This document shows, one piece after another, positions 28,632 to 41,456 of a DNA stretch of 64,000 nucleotides. Source of the DNA: Actinobacillus seminis (GTDB lineage: Bacteria; Pseudomonadota; Gammaproteobacteria; Enterobacterales; Pasteurellaceae); contig NZ_NLFK01000006.1 of assembly GCF_002263215.1 (NCBI RefSeq), positions 120,859-184,858 of the forward strand, written 5' to 3'. How positions within the stretch are numbered: the first letter of the stretch is position 1; the number at the start of each line of letters is the position of its first letter. A program made the translations under genes and the position numbers. The notes under the pieces are model-generated. The model saw only the letters and a list, made by a program, of their open reading frames with translations, did not search any database and was not told where the DNA came from.

Positions 28632-30698
28632 ATGTCGGATAATCGTCAAATTTTGGTCACTTGCGCATTGCCTTATGCCAACGGTCCAATTCATTTAGGG
28701 CATATGTTAGAACATATTCAAGCGGATATTTGGGTGCGTTTTCAACGTATGCGCGGGCATGAAATTCATTTTGTTTGCGCTGATGATGCGCATGGCACGC
28801 CAATCATGTTAAAAGCCGATCAAATGGGAATGACGCCGGAACAATTAATTGCAGATGTACAACAACAACATATGGCGGATTTCGCCGGTTTTAATATTAG
28901 TTTCGACAACTACCATTCAACGCACAGCGAAGAAAATCGCGAGTTATCCGAAGCTATTTATCATCAATTAAAAAATAACGGATTGATTAAAAGTCACACC
29001 ATTTCACAACTTTTTGATCCGGAAAAACAAATGTTTTTGCCCGATCGTTTTGTAAAAGGAACTTGTCCGAAATGTAAAACGGAAGATCAATATGGCGATA
29101 ACTGCGAAGTATGTTCAGCCACTTATAGTCCGACTGAATTGAGCAACCCGCGTTCGGCAATATCAGGCGCGACGCCGGTAGTAAAAGAAAGCGAGCATTT
29201 TTTCTTTGACTTGCCAAGTTTTGAAAGTATGTTGAAAGACTGGATACGTTCCGGCAGTTTACAACAAGAAGTGGCAAATAAAATGCAAGAATGGTTTGAA
29301 GCCGGGTTGCAACAATGGGATATCTCGCGTGATGCGCCTTATTTCGGTTTTGAAATTCCGAATGCTGCCGGTAAATATTTTTACGTATGGCTGGATGCGC
29401 CAATTGGATATATGGCGTCATTTAAAAATTTATGCAGTAAAAAGGGCGGTATTAATTTTGATGATTTTTGGCAAAAAGACAGTGGTGCAGAACTTTATCA
29501 CTTTATCGGCAAAGATATTATGTATTTCCACAGTTTATTTTGGCCGGCAATGTTAGAGGGCGCGCAATTACGTAAACCGACTAATATTTTTGTGCATGGC
29601 TATGTGACCGTGAATGGAGAGAAAATGTCTAAATCGCGCGGTACTTTTATCCAAGCCGCGACCTATTTAAAACATTTGGATCCGGAATGTTTACGTTATT
29701 ATTATGCTGCAAAATTAAGTAATCGCATTGATGATTTAGATTTAAATCTGGAAGATTTTGTGCAACGGGTTAATACGGATTTGGTCAATAAATTAGTCAA
29801 TCTTGCCTCGCGGAATGCCGGATTTATCCAAAAACGCTTTGCCGGGAAACTGGCGGATAAATTAGAAGATAAGGCATTATTTGCCGAATTTATTGCACAA
29901 TCGGAGCAAATCGCGACATTTTATGAAAATCGCGAATATAGCAAAGCCATTCGTGAAATTATGGCATTAACGGATCGTGCAAATAAATATGTGGATGATA
30001 AAGCGCCTTGGGTGATGGCAAAAGAAGAAGGGCTTGAGGCGGAATTACAGCAAGTTTGTTCCATGGGTATTCAGCTTTTCCGAGTATTGATGGGTTATTT
30101 AAAACCGGTATTGCCAAAACTTGCCGAACGAGCAGAAGCGTTTTTGCAAGCGGAATTAACTTGGGCAAATTTAGCTACACCATTATTAGGTCATCAAATT
30201 GCGCCATTTAAAGCGTTGTTTAGTCGTGTTGATATGAAACAAATTGAAACCATGATTGAGGCTTCTAAAGTGGAAAATGCGCAAATGACGGGAGCCACGA
30301 AAAAAGTGGCAGAGGAAAAAAGCGCGGTGGAAAAATCGGACGTTTCTGTTGAAATTGAACCCTTTGAACCGACCATCACCATTGATGATTTTGCTAAATT
30401 GGATTTACGGGTAGCGAAAGTGTTGCAATGCGAAGCGGTACCGGAAAGTAACAAATTGCTGAAATTTACCTTGGATGCGGGATCAGAAACACGCCAAGTA
30501 TTCTCCGGTATTAAATCGGCATACAGCAACCCTGAAGCATTGGAAGGGCGTTTTGTAATTTTGGTCGCCAACTTAGCGCCGCGCAAAATGAAGTTCGGCG
30601 TCTCCGAGGGCATGATTTTATCGGCAGGTACAGGCGGTACGGATCTGTTCTTGCTGGATGTTGATCAAGGAGCCAAAGCGGGAAGTCGAGTAAAATAG
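28632..30698 (+). CDS. metG: Methionyl-tRNA synthetase
   Basis: 688-residue class I enzyme. HIGH-type motif HLGH at residues 21-24, four zinc cysteines at 145, 148, 158 and 161 (CPKC, then C and C in CEVC), KMSKS at 331-335, and the C-terminal tRNA-binding dimerisation domain from [12 protein letters not shown] onward. I chose the ATG before [17 protein letters not shown]; an in-frame ATG 14 codons upstream would add a non-homologous hydrophobic extension. Essential and intact. Confidence 0.96.
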   Translation: MSDNRQILVTCALPYANGPIHLGHMLEHIQADIWVRFQRMRGHEIHFVCADDAHGTPIMLKADQMGMTPEQLIADVQQQHMADFAGFNISFDNYHSTHSEENRELSEAIYHQLKNNGLIKSHTISQLFDPEKQMFLPDRFVKGTCPKCKTEDQYGDNCEVCSATYSPTELSNPRSAISGATPVVKESEHFFFDLPSFESMLKDWIRSGSLQQEVANKMQEWFEAGLQQWDISRDAPYFGFEIPNAAGKYFYVWLDAPIGYMASFKNLCSKKGGINFDDFWQKDSGAELYHFIGKDIMYFHSLFWPAMLEGAQLRKPTNIFVHGYVTVNGEKMSKSRGTFIQAATYLKHLDPECLRYYYAAKLSNRIDDLDLNLEDFVQRVNTDLVNKLVNLASRNAGFIQKRFAGKLADKLEDKALFAEFIAQSEQIATFYENREYSKAIREIMALTDRANKYVDDKAPWVMAKEEGLEAELQQVCSMGIQLFRVLMGYLKPVLPKLAERAEAFLQAELTWANLATPLLGHQIAPFKALFSRVDMKQIETMIEASKVENAQMTGATKKVAEEKSAVEKSDVSVEIEPFEPTITIDDFAKLDLRVAKVLQCEAVPESNKLLKFTLDAGSETRQVFSGIKSAYSNPEALEGRFVILVANLAPRKMKFGVSEGMILSAGTGGTDLFLLDVDQGAKAGSRVK

Positions 30699-30739
30699 CG
30701 GCGTAAAATCCGCCAAAAGATGACCGCGCTTTTGAGTTC

Positions 30740-30782
30740 ACGCCCTAAAGGTTCAAGTTGAGCTTTTAGGGCGTTGTTTTTA
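30740..30782 (+). terminator. Terminator of metG
   Basis: ACGCCCTAAA (30740-30749) pairs with TTTAGGGCGT (30765-30774), followed by TGTTTTT. Confidence 0.88.
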
Positions 30783-31317
30783 AAGATGAATTTAAAACCA
30801 AGCAAAGGGGCGTGCAAAATTCACGTCGGAAAAGTCGGCGAATTGGTGCTGCAATGGAGGTAAACTATTGGCTACATTGGCATAATAAAATTTAAAGATA
30901 AATAAAGTGTTAACAAAATTTTGGTAACATTTTAAACATAGAAATAACTAACATTGTATTTATTTCCTCAAAACCAATTTGCTTTTTCATCACTAAACAG
31001 TGGGATTTCACTCTCTTTGTAAGGATTATTATTACAATTACAGCCAAACTCTTCATTTTGTTTTTGAATTTGTTTTTGAAGTACCATTCTACAATCGTTT
31101 GATTCTCTTTATGAGAAAATTGCTTTATATCTCATGCGAGAACTTTTCTTCTTGTATTTCATTCGTTTACGGTTTGACGTTGTTTTTCCACAAACAACAA
31201 AGGAAAGCGTCGCATTTATGTCAGTCGAACAGCACAGTACAATATGGTCTTACTTAGTAGATAACCTTATTTACAAAGGTTATTTTTTCTGGTATTAACG
31301 AAAAGGTGACTATTACT
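30783..31317. other. Long leader/intergenic region before the oligopeptide locus
   Basis: About 535 bp with no convincing gene. Near its 3' end a hairpin with T6 (31261-31289) looks like a terminator or attenuator just ahead of the binding-protein gene. A small open frame (31000-31257) has a low-complexity Phe/Leu-rich product and no family. Confidence 0.5.
31261..31289 (+). terminator. Terminator-like hairpin 29 bp before the oppA-like gene
   Basis: ATAACCTT (31261-31268) pairs with AAGGTTAT (31276-31283), loop ATTTACA, followed by TTTTTT. Either the end of an upstream leader transcript or an attenuator controlling the oligopeptide operon. Confidence 0.65.
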
Positions 31318-32973
31318 ATGGAATGGAGCTTGATGATGCAAACACTATTTATTCGTATGCTTGTTGCTACAATGATGGCATTGGGTTTTTCTTTGCCTGC
31401 CTTGGCAGCTAATGTTCCCGTCGGGGTCGTGTTAGCTAAAAAATAGGAGATTGTCGTCAATAACGGTGCCGAATCGCAAAGTTTTGATCCGCATAAAACC
31501 GAGGGAGTGCCTGAAGCACAGGTTATTTTACAAATTCTGGAAGGGCTTATCACAGTAGATTCTGACGGAAACTCACAACCGGGTGTTGCGCTTTCTTGGG
31601 AAAGTACGCCGGATTTTAAACAATGGACATTTCACTTGCGTCATGATGCCAAGTGGTCTGACGGTAAGCCTGTCACGTCACATGATTTTGTTTTTGCATG
31701 GCAACGTTTAGTGGATCCTGCAACGGCTTCTCCTTATGCATCATACCTGACATATATGCAAATTGAAAATGCACAAGATATTATTGATGACAAGCAAAAG
31801 ACAGAAGCACTTGGCGTCAAAGCGCCGGATGATTATACATTTGTGCTGACCTTAAGTCATCCCATTCCTTATTTGCCGAGTATGACTACACATCAATCAG
31901 TCTTGCCTTTGCCTAAACATATCGTGGAGAAATTCGGTGATGATTGGGTCAAAGTAGAAAATCACGTGGGCAACGGTGCTTATAAATTGACGAAACATGT
32001 CATCAATGAAAAAATTGAATTTGTCCGCAATCCGCTTTATTGGAATGATAAAGAAACCGTGATTGATAAAGCAACATTCTTAGCGATTCAAAATCCAAGT
32101 ACGGATGTGCAACGTTATCGTGCGGGAGAAGTGGAGATAACAGATCATGCCTTGCCACCGGAGCAGTTCCCAAAATTAAAAGCTGAAATGCCGGATCAAG
32201 TGTTTACTTCACGTACATTGGGTACTTATTTCTATGAGATCAATAATACGAAAGCACCATTTAATGATTTACGGGTATGTAAAGCACTGAATTTGGCGTT
32301 GGATCGTAATATCATTACAGATAAGGTATTAGGACAGGGGCAAATGCCTACATACGTGTTTACACCGACCTATATTGCGGAAGGTGGTGCAATTCAGCGA
32401 CCTGAATATACTAAATTATCAATGAAAGAACGTAATCAGCAAGCCGTTCAATTATTGAAAGAAGCTGGTTTCAGTAAATCGAATCCATTGAAATTTACCA
32501 TTTTATATAACACCAATGAAAATCATAAAAAAGTTGCTATTGCCGCGGCATCAATTTGGAAAAATAATACGGGTGGTTTAGTTGATGTTAAACTGGAAAA
32601 TCAAGAATGGAAAACGTATATTGAAACTCGTCACAACAAACAATTTGATATTGCACGTGCCGGTTGGTCGGCTGACTACAATCAGGCTACAACGTTTATC
32701 AATTATTTTCTCTCCAACTCAAGCAATAATTTAGCGTTTTACAAAAGCTCGGTCTACGACCAAGCGGTGAATGAGTCTTATCAATTCTCCGAGGCGACAG
32801 ATCGTATGAAAGCTTATGCTAAAGCCGAAGCGATTTTGGCAGCAGATGCTCCTATCATACCGATATATAACTATGTTAACCCGCGTTTGGTGAAACCTTA
32901 TGTTAAGGGCTATGAAGGTAAAGATCCTCAAGATATTATTTTATTGAGAAATCTTTATATTATTAAACATTAA
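31318..32973 (+). pseudogene. oppA: Oligopeptide-binding protein OppA, amber codon after the signal peptide
   Basis: 551-codon SBP family 5 protein. A signal peptide (MMQTLFIRMLVATMMALGFS, ending PALA) is followed by ANVPVGVVLAKK, then an in-frame TAG (31444-31446) where OppA proteins have Gln (ADVPAGVTLAEKQ). Reading then continues unbroken as EIVVNNGAESQSFDPHKTEG to the normal end. Family stretches include WTFHLRHDAKWSDGKPVTSH, GNGAYKL and RNPLYWND. A single CAG-to-TAG change explains the defect. An internal GTG at 31507 would give a product without signal peptide. Confidence 0.9.
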
Positions 32974-32985
32974 ACTTATTTATCC

Positions 32986-33031
32986 CGTCAAATTTCCCTA
33001 ATTGACAACATTAGGTTAGGGGAATTTGACG
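32986..33031 (+). terminator. Long intercistronic hairpin between oppA and oppB
   Basis: Bases 32986-33001 pair with 33016-33031 over 16 positions with one G-U, followed by ATTTATTTTT. Probably a partial terminator that lets the binding protein be made in excess over the permeases. Confidence 0.7.
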
Positions 33032-33085
33032 ATTTATTTTTAAATAACATTTACTTTTTCTCATTTAATCAGTTTGGAGTTCTTG

Positions 33086-34009
33086 ATGTTGAAATTTATT
33101 GTAAAACGAATAATGGAAGCACTTCCAACATTGTTTATTTTAATTACATTTTCATTCTTTCTGATGCGATTGGCTCCTGGTAGTCCTTTTACTTCCGAAC
33201 GAACTTATCCGCCGGAAGTCATTGCGAATATTGAAGCAAAATATCACTTAAATGAACCGCTCTTTAAGCAATATTTGCTTTACTTGAAAAATCTCTCGCA
33301 AGGTGATTTCGGACCTTCTTTTAAATACAAAGATCAAAGCGTAAATAACTTAATCGCTTCCGCTTTTCCCATGTCACTGAAATTGGGTATTGTCGCATTT
33401 ATTTTCTCAGTCATTATCGGCTTAGTTGCAGGCACATTTGCCGCTCTCAAACAAAACAGTCGCTGGGATTATATTGTGATGGGGTTTGCGATGACGGGAG
33501 TGATCATGCCCAGCTTTGTTTTTGCACCGCTTTTAGTGTTATTTTTTGCCATTTGGTTAAAGTGGTTACCTGCCGGCGGTTGGAACGACGGTCAACTTTA
33601 TTATATGGTTTTACCCGTTCTTTCTCTTACTATCGGTTACGTTGCCGGTATCGCTCGGATTACACGAGGTTCCATGATTGAAGTATTGCATTCCAATTTT
33701 ATTCGTACAGCGAAAGCAAAAGGATTGCCATTGAAAAAAATTATTTTCAAACATGCTTTGCGTCCGGCACTTCTTCCAGTGATCAGTTACTTAGCTCCGG
33801 CATTTGTATGTATTATTACCGATTCTATGGTCATTGAAAGTGTATTCGGTTTACCGGGATTAGGGCAATTATTTGTCAATGGTGCTTTAAATCGAGATTA
33901 TTCCTTGGTACTTAGCCTCACTATATTAGTGGGGACGCTTACCATCTTCTTTAATACATTAGTTGATATTTTATATGCGATCATTGATCCGAAAATTCGC
34001 TATTCATAA
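33086..34009 (+). CDS. oppB: Oligopeptide ABC permease OppB
   Basis: 307-residue inner-membrane permease of the OppB/DppB family. Starts MLKFIVKRIMEALPTLF, includes LSQGDFGPSFKYKD, the EAA-loop region RTAKAKGLPLKKIIFKHALR and the C-terminal ESVFGLPGLGQLFVNGALNRDY. ATG at 33086 with GGAG six bases upstream; an in-frame TTG four codons earlier overlaps that site. Intact, but its partners are damaged. Confidence 0.92.
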   Translation: MLKFIVKRIMEALPTLFILITFSFFLMRLAPGSPFTSERTYPPEVIANIEAKYHLNEPLFKQYLLYLKNLSQGDFGPSFKYKDQSVNNLIASAFPMSLKLGIVAFIFSVIIGLVAGTFAALKQNSRWDYIVMGFAMTGVIMPSFVFAPLLVLFFAIWLKWLPAGGWNDGQLYYMVLPVLSLTIGYVAGIARITRGSMIEVLHSNFIRTAKAKGLPLKKIIFKHALRPALLPVISYLAPAFVCIITDSMVIESVFGLPGLGQLFVNGALNRDYSLVLSLTILVGTLTIFFNTLVDILYAIIDPKIRYS

Positions 34010-34018
34010 GGAGATCTC

Positions 34019-34750
34019 ATGTGCTCTAATCGTCAAAGTCGCTCAAAATCGACAGAAAATATCATGCAAAATGCTTGTGACTCCCTCATTAAGGGACGCA
34101 GTTTGTGGCAAAATGCCCGCCGTCGTTTCTTTCGTAATAAAGCTGCAGTCGCCAGCTTAATCGTCATTTTTTGCATGTTGCTGTTTATCACTTTTATACC
34201 AATGTTCATTCCTTTTAGCTATGATGATACCGATTGGAATATGATGAGTACTACTCCTGATTTTGCGTCCGGGCATTATTTGGGGACGGATAGCTCCGGA
34301 CGTGATTTGCTGGTTCGTATTGCTATAGGAGGACGAATTTCGCTGATGGTCGGCATTGTGGGCGCTTTTATTGCCGTACTTATCGGAACTGTTTATGGTG
34401 CTGTCTCAGGTTATGTGGAAGGAAAAGTGGATATGATCATGATGCGTGCATTAGAAATTCTCAGTTCTTTTCCTTTTATGTTTTTCGTGATACTGTTGGT
34501 CACGTTTTTTGGTAAGAATATTTTCTTGATTTTTGTAGCTATCGGTATGATTGCTTGGTTGAACCTTGCTCGAATTGTACGAGGACAAACACTTAGCTTA
34601 AAAAATAAAGAATTTGTTGAAGCCGCAATGGTTTGCGGTGTCTCCCGTCGTCAAATTATTTGGAAACACATTATTCCTAATGTTCTGGGCATTGTCCTTG
34701 TTTATGCTTCCTTGGAAGTACCCTCGCTGATTTTATTTGAATCTTTTTTG
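34019..34750 (+). pseudogene. oppC: Oligopeptide ABC permease OppC, 3' end deleted
   Basis: OppC/DppC-type permease with LWQNARRRFFRNKAAVASL, HYLGTDSSGRDLLVRI and the EAA loop EFVEAAMVCGVSRRQIIWKH. Homology ends at VPSLILFESFL near residue 244; about 60 C-terminal residues including the last membrane segment are missing. The reading frame runs on for 20 non-homologous codons to 34813. The sequence that follows belongs to the interior of an ABC ATPase, so one deletion damaged both genes. Confidence 0.88.
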
Positions 34751-36132
34751 AAAACAAAGAGATACTATCTTTATCCGAAAAAGAGTTGCGCCTCATTCGC
34801 GGTGATCGCGTAGCGATGATTTTTCAAGAACCCATGACTTCACTCAATCCTTATCTACCGATAGGTGAGCAAGTGGCGGAAGCGATGGCTATTCACCATC
34901 CGAAAATGAGTAAAGCGGAGGCTTATAAGCACGCATTGGATATGCTGAAAAAAGTGAAAATTCCCGAAGCGGAAAAGAAAATGGCATGTTATCCACACGA
35001 ATTTTCAGGCGGTCAATTACAACGTATCATGATTGCGATGGCAATTATTAATAAACCGGATTTATTAATGGCGGACGAACCAACGACCGCACTTGATGTC
35101 ACAACGCAAGCGGAAATTCTTGATTTAATGCTTGAATTACAACGAGATATAGGAATGGCGATCATTTTGATCTCACACGATCTGCGTTTGGTTCGTCGTT
35201 ACAGCAATTACGTTTGTGTCATGCAAAACGGTGAAATTGTGGAGCGAGGTAATACAGAACAAGTGTTTAACCAACCTCATCATCCCTATACACAAGAATT
35301 ATTGACACCTATCCCTACGGATTTAAAACATCCGTTGGCTGAAAATGCACCTGTCCTCATCAATGGACAAAACATTCATATTGATTATGTACTAAAACGC
35401 ACATTGTTCGGTAAACCGAAAAATGTTTTCCATGCTGTTAAAGATATTTCTTTTGAGTTAAAAGTCGGTGAAACCCTCGGTATTGTTGGTGAGTCCGGTT
35501 CAGGTAAATCAACGTTGGGACGTGCTATTATGCAAATTCTTGATTATCAGGGGATATTACAATTTAACGGAAAAAATATCGCCACTTTATCGAAAGAAAA
35601 AGCTCAAGCATTGAAAAAAGACATGCAGATTGTTTTTCAAGATCCTTTTAATTCGCTGTCTCCACGTTTAACGATTGGGGAGATTATTGCGGAAGGTCTT
35701 ACCGTACATTGCCCGTACATGAGTAAACAAGAACGACAACAAAAAGTCATGAATATATTGGAAGAGGTGAATTTCTCACCTTCTATGATGAATCGTTACC
35801 CTCATGAGTTTTCAGGCGGACAGCGACAACGCATTGCTATTGCCCGTGCGATTATTCTTGAACCGAAATTTGTTCTGCTGGACGAACCGACTTCTGCACT
35901 CGATCGTTCAACACAAATTACCATCATCGAATTGTTAAATAAATTGCAGGGCAAATATGGGCTGAGCTACATTTTTATTAGTCATGACTTATCGGTAGTA
36001 CAAGCATTAAGCGATAATGTTATTGTGATGAGTAAAGGTGAGATTGTCGAAACGGGTACAACCGAGCAGGTATTTACTCAACCTAAAAATGCTTATACGC
36101 AACGCCTTATTAGCGCTTCCAATTTGAGCTGA
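34751..36132 (+). pseudogene. Fused dual-domain peptide ABC ATPase (YejF/OppDF type), 5' truncated
   Basis: About 460 codons of a two-domain ATPase. It starts inside the first domain with KEILSLSEKELR, equivalent to about residue 80, and so lacks the first Walker A. The first domain keeps MIFQEPMTSLNPYLPIG, FSGGQLQRIMIAMAI and LLMADEPTTALDVTTQA. The second domain is complete, with GESGSGKSTLG, FSGGQRQRIAIARAI and LLDEPTSALD. The single-chain arrangement resembles YejF (529 residues) more than separate OppD and OppF. An ATG at 34786 could start a 448-residue fragment. Confidence 0.85.
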
Positions 36133-36137
36133 ATATC

Positions 36138-36170
36138 ACCGCACTTTAATCTCATAAGTGCGGTCGATTT
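36138..36170 (+). terminator. Terminator from an inverted uptake-signal pair
   Basis: ACCGCACTT (36138-36146) pairs with AAGTGCGGT (36156-36164), followed by CGATTTTGTT. Ends the oligopeptide locus. Confidence 0.8.
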
Positions 36171-36417
36171 TGTTACGATTTCAGCCGGATCCAATAGCAG
36201 ATTTTTCTTTACAATGATTCGTAGACAACCAAGTGCGTCACGACCTAAAACAAATGAATAGGCACTTCCTTTCTGTGTCTGACCGATACTGAAAATGCCC
36301 GTGAGTGTGTCGCATTTGTCTGTTTATTCTTAGCAAAGAAGAATAAATAATATGCTTTCTTATAAGGTATCCATTGTTATTTATAAAAATTAGACAAAAA
36401 TTTAACAATTTATTTAC
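36171..36417. other. Spacer with a possible minus-strand coding scrap
   Basis: On the minus strand a frame of about 55 codons, free of stops and without a start, reads [20 protein letters not shown] then [20 protein letters not shown] do not recognise the family; it may be a gene relic. The rest is AT-rich upstream DNA of icd. Confidence 0.3.
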
Positions 36418-36447
36418 TTGAGTTGAATTGGTTTAGCGGTGTAGAAT
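36418..36447 (+). promoter_or_regulatory. Candidate promoter of icd
   Basis: TTGAGT (36418-36423), 18-bp spacer, TAGAAT (36442-36447), which matches the -10 consensus at five of six bases. It lies 84 bp before the icd ATG. Confidence 0.45.
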
Positions 36448-36507
36448 AACCAAGACACATTCTGAAATGTTTTCTGTTATTTCATGTGCGATTAATTGAC
36501 TTTTTAA

Positions 36508-38748
<2,241 letters not shown>

Positions 38749-38753
38749 TACAT

Positions 38754-38787
38754 AAAAAGACGGTGGATTTATCTACCGTCTTTTTCA
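38754..38787 (+). terminator. Bidirectional terminator after icd
   Basis: AAAAAGACGGT (38754-38764) pairs with ACCGTCTTTTT (38775-38785). Symmetric A and T runs allow termination from both sides. Confidence 0.92.
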
Positions 38788-38831
38788 TTTCATATAAATT
38801 GATGATCATTTATTGTGCATTATAAACATTA

Positions 38832-39158
38832 TTACCAATATTCAGGGTAACCGTATAACTCGCTGTAGCCGAGATAGCGACGTCCACCAAAACCATGATA
38901 ATAACCAATGCTGGGAGAAACGATAATTTTCGGTTGGCTTTGTTGCCGACTTGTAGCGCGATTGTCACTGGCATTAAGCGGCATTTCTGCGGTTTGTGTT
39001 GCGGCGGCTTTTTGAGCGGCAGTCAGCGGTTTTGGGCGTGCGACTTCTGCTTGATATTGTGCGACCGTCTGCATATCCAATGGTATTTGTGGCAGCGATG
39101 AAGAATTAGAACAAGCTACCGGCACTAACGCGCCGGCAAGAGTAGCAAATTTTTTCAT
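38832..39158 (-). CDS. Small lipoprotein, unknown function
   Basis: 108 residues with a short signal sequence and lipobox VPVAC (Cys16), so probably a membrane-anchored lipoprotein. The middle is Ala/Gln-rich and low in complexity, with LTAAQKAAATQTAE. The C-terminus is Tyr/Gly-rich, YYHGFGGRRYLGYSELYGYP. No enzyme motif. A GGAGGC-type site precedes the ATG. Confidence 0.7.
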   Translation of the reverse strand: MKKFATLAGALVPVACSNSSSLPQIPLDMQTVAQYQAEVARPKPLTAAQKAAATQTAEMPLNASDNRATSRQQSQPKIIVSPSIGYYHGFGGRRYLGYSELYGYPEYW

Positions 39159-39229
39159 ATTGCCTCCTATAGTTGATATTTAACCTATTTTGATCATGTA
39201 AAATTATACATAAAATTCTAATGGCAAAC

Positions 39230-39378
39230 GCCGGATCTAATTTATAGCTTTGTTTTGCTGCACGATAAGTTTCTTGGATTACTTTAGCACCCAAAATTTC
39301 CGTGTAAAAATGTTTGGATCGTTCATAGTCGGAGACAATTAATGCAACATGATGAAATCCTTTGATAAACAATTCCAT
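39230..39378 (-). pseudogene. YaeR-like VOC-family protein, 3' truncated
   Basis: The first about 48 codons, MELFIKGFHHVALIVSDYER then FYTEILG and ETYRAAKQSYKLD, match the N-terminus of YaeR-type glyoxalase-fold proteins, which have about 129 residues. Homology then stops and the frame runs into the 5' region of the lipoprotein gene. One of the two beta-alpha-beta-beta-beta modules is missing, so it is unlikely to fold. Confidence 0.7.
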
Positions 39379-39501
39379 ATCATTCTCTCGGTATAAATGA
39401 CGCAACTGTAGAATGCCTTTCAAGGTGTTGTTTTTATACTATAGCAAAATAGTCAAAAATAACCAAATGGAAATGGAGATGAGCGTTTTTATTCAATTAC
39501 C

Positions 39502-40425
39502 CTAATTTTTCTGGAAAATAGGTGGTTTTTTTTCTTCTTCAGATTGCAATAATTGGGCATTTCTTGCCGCATTGATACTTTTTTCCAACAAGGCGATACG
39601 AGGATCCTCTGCCGGTAAAAGCTTCTGCATAAATGACCAAGTAGAAATTGCCATTGTATAATTTTCCTTTTGGAAAAAACTAAATGCTAATGCACTTAAC
39701 GCATCAAAATTGGTATGATCTTTGGCTAAAATCACTTTTAAAATTTGCTCACCGCTTTGTTGTTCTAGCGGGTTATCGGAAAAAATCAAAATTTTTGCAT
39801 AACCTAGGGCATATTCCGTACTATTACGATCTAATTCATGAGCTTTTTTATAGCTTTCAAATGCCAAATCAATATTATCCACAGCAATAGCAACGCGTGC
39901 AAGGTTGCCCCAATTTTCCGCCTTTTTCGGTGATTTTTGCGCTTCCAGACGAAGCGCGGTCAAAAATTGTTGTAATTCACTGTCGGATAATGGATTTTTT
40001 TCATCATTTAAACGTGCGTAAAAGTGCGGTAGTTTTTCATAACTTTTTTCCAACATAGCTTCCATCTGCCAAAAACCGACGTTCATATATGCCAATGTGC
40101 TTAAAATAATTAAGCTGATAAAGGCAGAAATAAACCAAATTTTTCCATAGAATTTGCCATGGAGGACCGGTGCGCTTTCTTGTTGTGGAATATCTTCCAA
40201 TAAGGTTTGTTGTAATTCCGTTTTTAATTGGCGGCTGTTTTCCAGCAAGCCTTGTTGCTCATCTTGTTCCAATTCTTTGAGGCGGTCAAAATAAAAGGCT
40301 TTGTTTAAGTTATCTCGTTTTAATTGCGCTTGTTTTTCATTTTTGTGTTTTTTGGACAATAACGGGGAGAAGCAAATAAGCGTTGCCAGTAAGGTGAACC
40401 CGATTGCAATGAGCCAGAAATTCAT
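39502..40425 (-). CDS. ccmI: Cytochrome c biogenesis protein CcmI (CycH-like)
   Basis: 307 residues with two membrane segments (residues about 4-22 and 95-115) and a C-terminal TPR-like domain from about residue 165, containing WGNLARVAIAVDNIDLAFE and AISTWSFMQKLLP. CcmI holds apocytochrome c for the CcmF/CcmH haem ligase. Last gene of the ccm operon, 3 bp after ccmH. Confidence 0.85.
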   Translation of the reverse strand: MNFWLIAIGFTLLATLICFSPLLSKKHKNEKQAQLKRDNLNKAFYFDRLKELEQDEQQGLLENSRQLKTELQQTLLEDIPQQESAPVLHGKFYGKIWFISAFISLIILSTLAYMNVGFWQMEAMLEKSYEKLPHFYARLNDEKNPLSDSELQQFLTALRLEAQKSPKKAENWGNLARVAIAVDNIDLAFESYKKAHELDRNSTEYALGYAKILIFSDNPLEQQSGEQILKVILAKDHTNFDALSALAFSFFQKENYTMAISTWSFMQKLLPAEDPRIALLEKSINAARNAQLLQSEEEKKPPIFQKN

Positions 40426-40428
40426 GCT

Positions 40429-40899
40429 TTATTCCTTATCTTGTAATAATTTTGCTAAACGTTGTTGCTGTTCCGGCGCTAATTCATTTGTCGTTGCGGC
40501 ATTGGATGACGCGGATTTATCGGCAAGCGGTTTGCGTCGCCAAAGAAAGATGAAACCCAAAATCAATAACAATGCCGGCAATGCCCACAATAAAACGGTT
40601 GCCGGTGTTAGCGGCGGATTATAGGTGACAAAATTACCGTAACGCTCAATCATATAATTAACTATATCTTGTTTTGATTTGCCTTCTTGCAACAATTCAA
40701 ACACTTTTGCCCGCATATCCACCGCAATAGAGGCGTTGGAATCGGCGATATTATTATTTTGGCACTGCGGGCAGCGCAATTCTTGCGTTAGCGTATGGTA
40801 ATCTTTTTCTTGTTGTGCAGAGCTGAAATCAAGGGCATCAATTGCCGCGGCAACGGAAAAACTCCAACACAATAGCAAAAGTGCGGTCAATTTTTTCAT
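40429..40899 (-). CDS. ccmH: Cytochrome c biogenesis protein CcmH
   Basis: 156 residues: signal peptide ending VAAA, a periplasmic domain with the redox motif LRCPQCQ (Cys43, Cys46) that keeps apocytochrome thiols reduced, and a C-terminal membrane segment followed by WRRK. Its start overlaps the ccmG stop by one base. An uptake signal lies in its signal-peptide codons (40876). Confidence 0.93.
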   Translation of the reverse strand: MKKLTALLLLCWSFSVAAAIDALDFSSAQQEKDYHTLTQELRCPQCQNNNIADSNASIAVDMRAKVFELLQEGKSKQDIVNYMIERYGNFVTYNPPLTPATVLLWALPALLLILGFIFLWRRKPLADKSASSNAATTNELAPEQQQRLAKLLQDKE

Positions 40900-41447
40900 T
40901 ATTTTTCCTCAAGCAATTTGTTATAAATCGGCTGTAATTTATTTCGCCAAACACTTTCATTGATATCGCCGGCATGACGATAATGAATAACGCCTTTGCC
41001 ATCCACAATAAAGGTTTCCGGCGCGCCATAAACCCCAAGATCTAATCCAAAGGCACCTTTTTCATCTTTCAACACGACTTGATACGGATTTCCCAAATCT
41101 TTCAACCATTTTACCGCTTTGGCGCCGTCGTCTTTATAGTCCAAACCGACAATAGTCACCCCTTGTTTAGCGAGTTTGTTTAAATACTGATGTTCCGCGT
41201 AACAAGTGGGACACCAGGTCGCCCATACGTTTAACAAAATTGGTTTGCCTTGCTGAAACAGTTGCGCCTGCTCGTAACTTTGGTCATTGAATAAATCGTG
41301 CAAGGTTTTTGCCGGCGCCGGTTTGCCAATCAAGGCGCTTTCCAGTGCTTTGGGATCGTCACCTTGTGCATTTCGTTGTAATTGCACCAAAAACGTCACC
41401 GCTAAAACAAGGAAAACAATCAGTGGAATATACCGTTTTTTATTCAT
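40899..41447 (-). CDS. ccmG: Thiol:disulfide interchange protein CcmG/DsbE
   Basis: 182 residues with an N-terminal membrane anchor (residues 7-23) and a periplasmic thioredoxin fold. The active site is WCPTC (Cys79, Cys82), and the family Pro occurs in VYGAPETFIVDGKG. It reduces apocytochrome c or CcmH in the haem attachment pathway. Nine bp after ccmF. Confidence 0.94.
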   Translation of the reverse strand: MNKKRYIPLIVFLVLAVTFLVQLQRNAQGDDPKALESALIGKPAPAKTLHDLFNDQSYEQAQLFQQGKPILLNVWATWCPTCYAEHQYLNKLAKQGVTIVGLDYKDDGAKAVKWLKDLGNPYQVVLKDEKGAFGLDLGVYGAPETFIVDGKGVIHYRHAGDINESVWRNKLQPIYNKLLEEK

Positions 41448-41456
41448 TATCAGCTC

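Noticed and set aside
31000..31257. 85-codon open frame before oppA
   Set aside because: Phe/Leu-rich product with no recognisable family, no good start signal, and located in AT-rich leader DNA.
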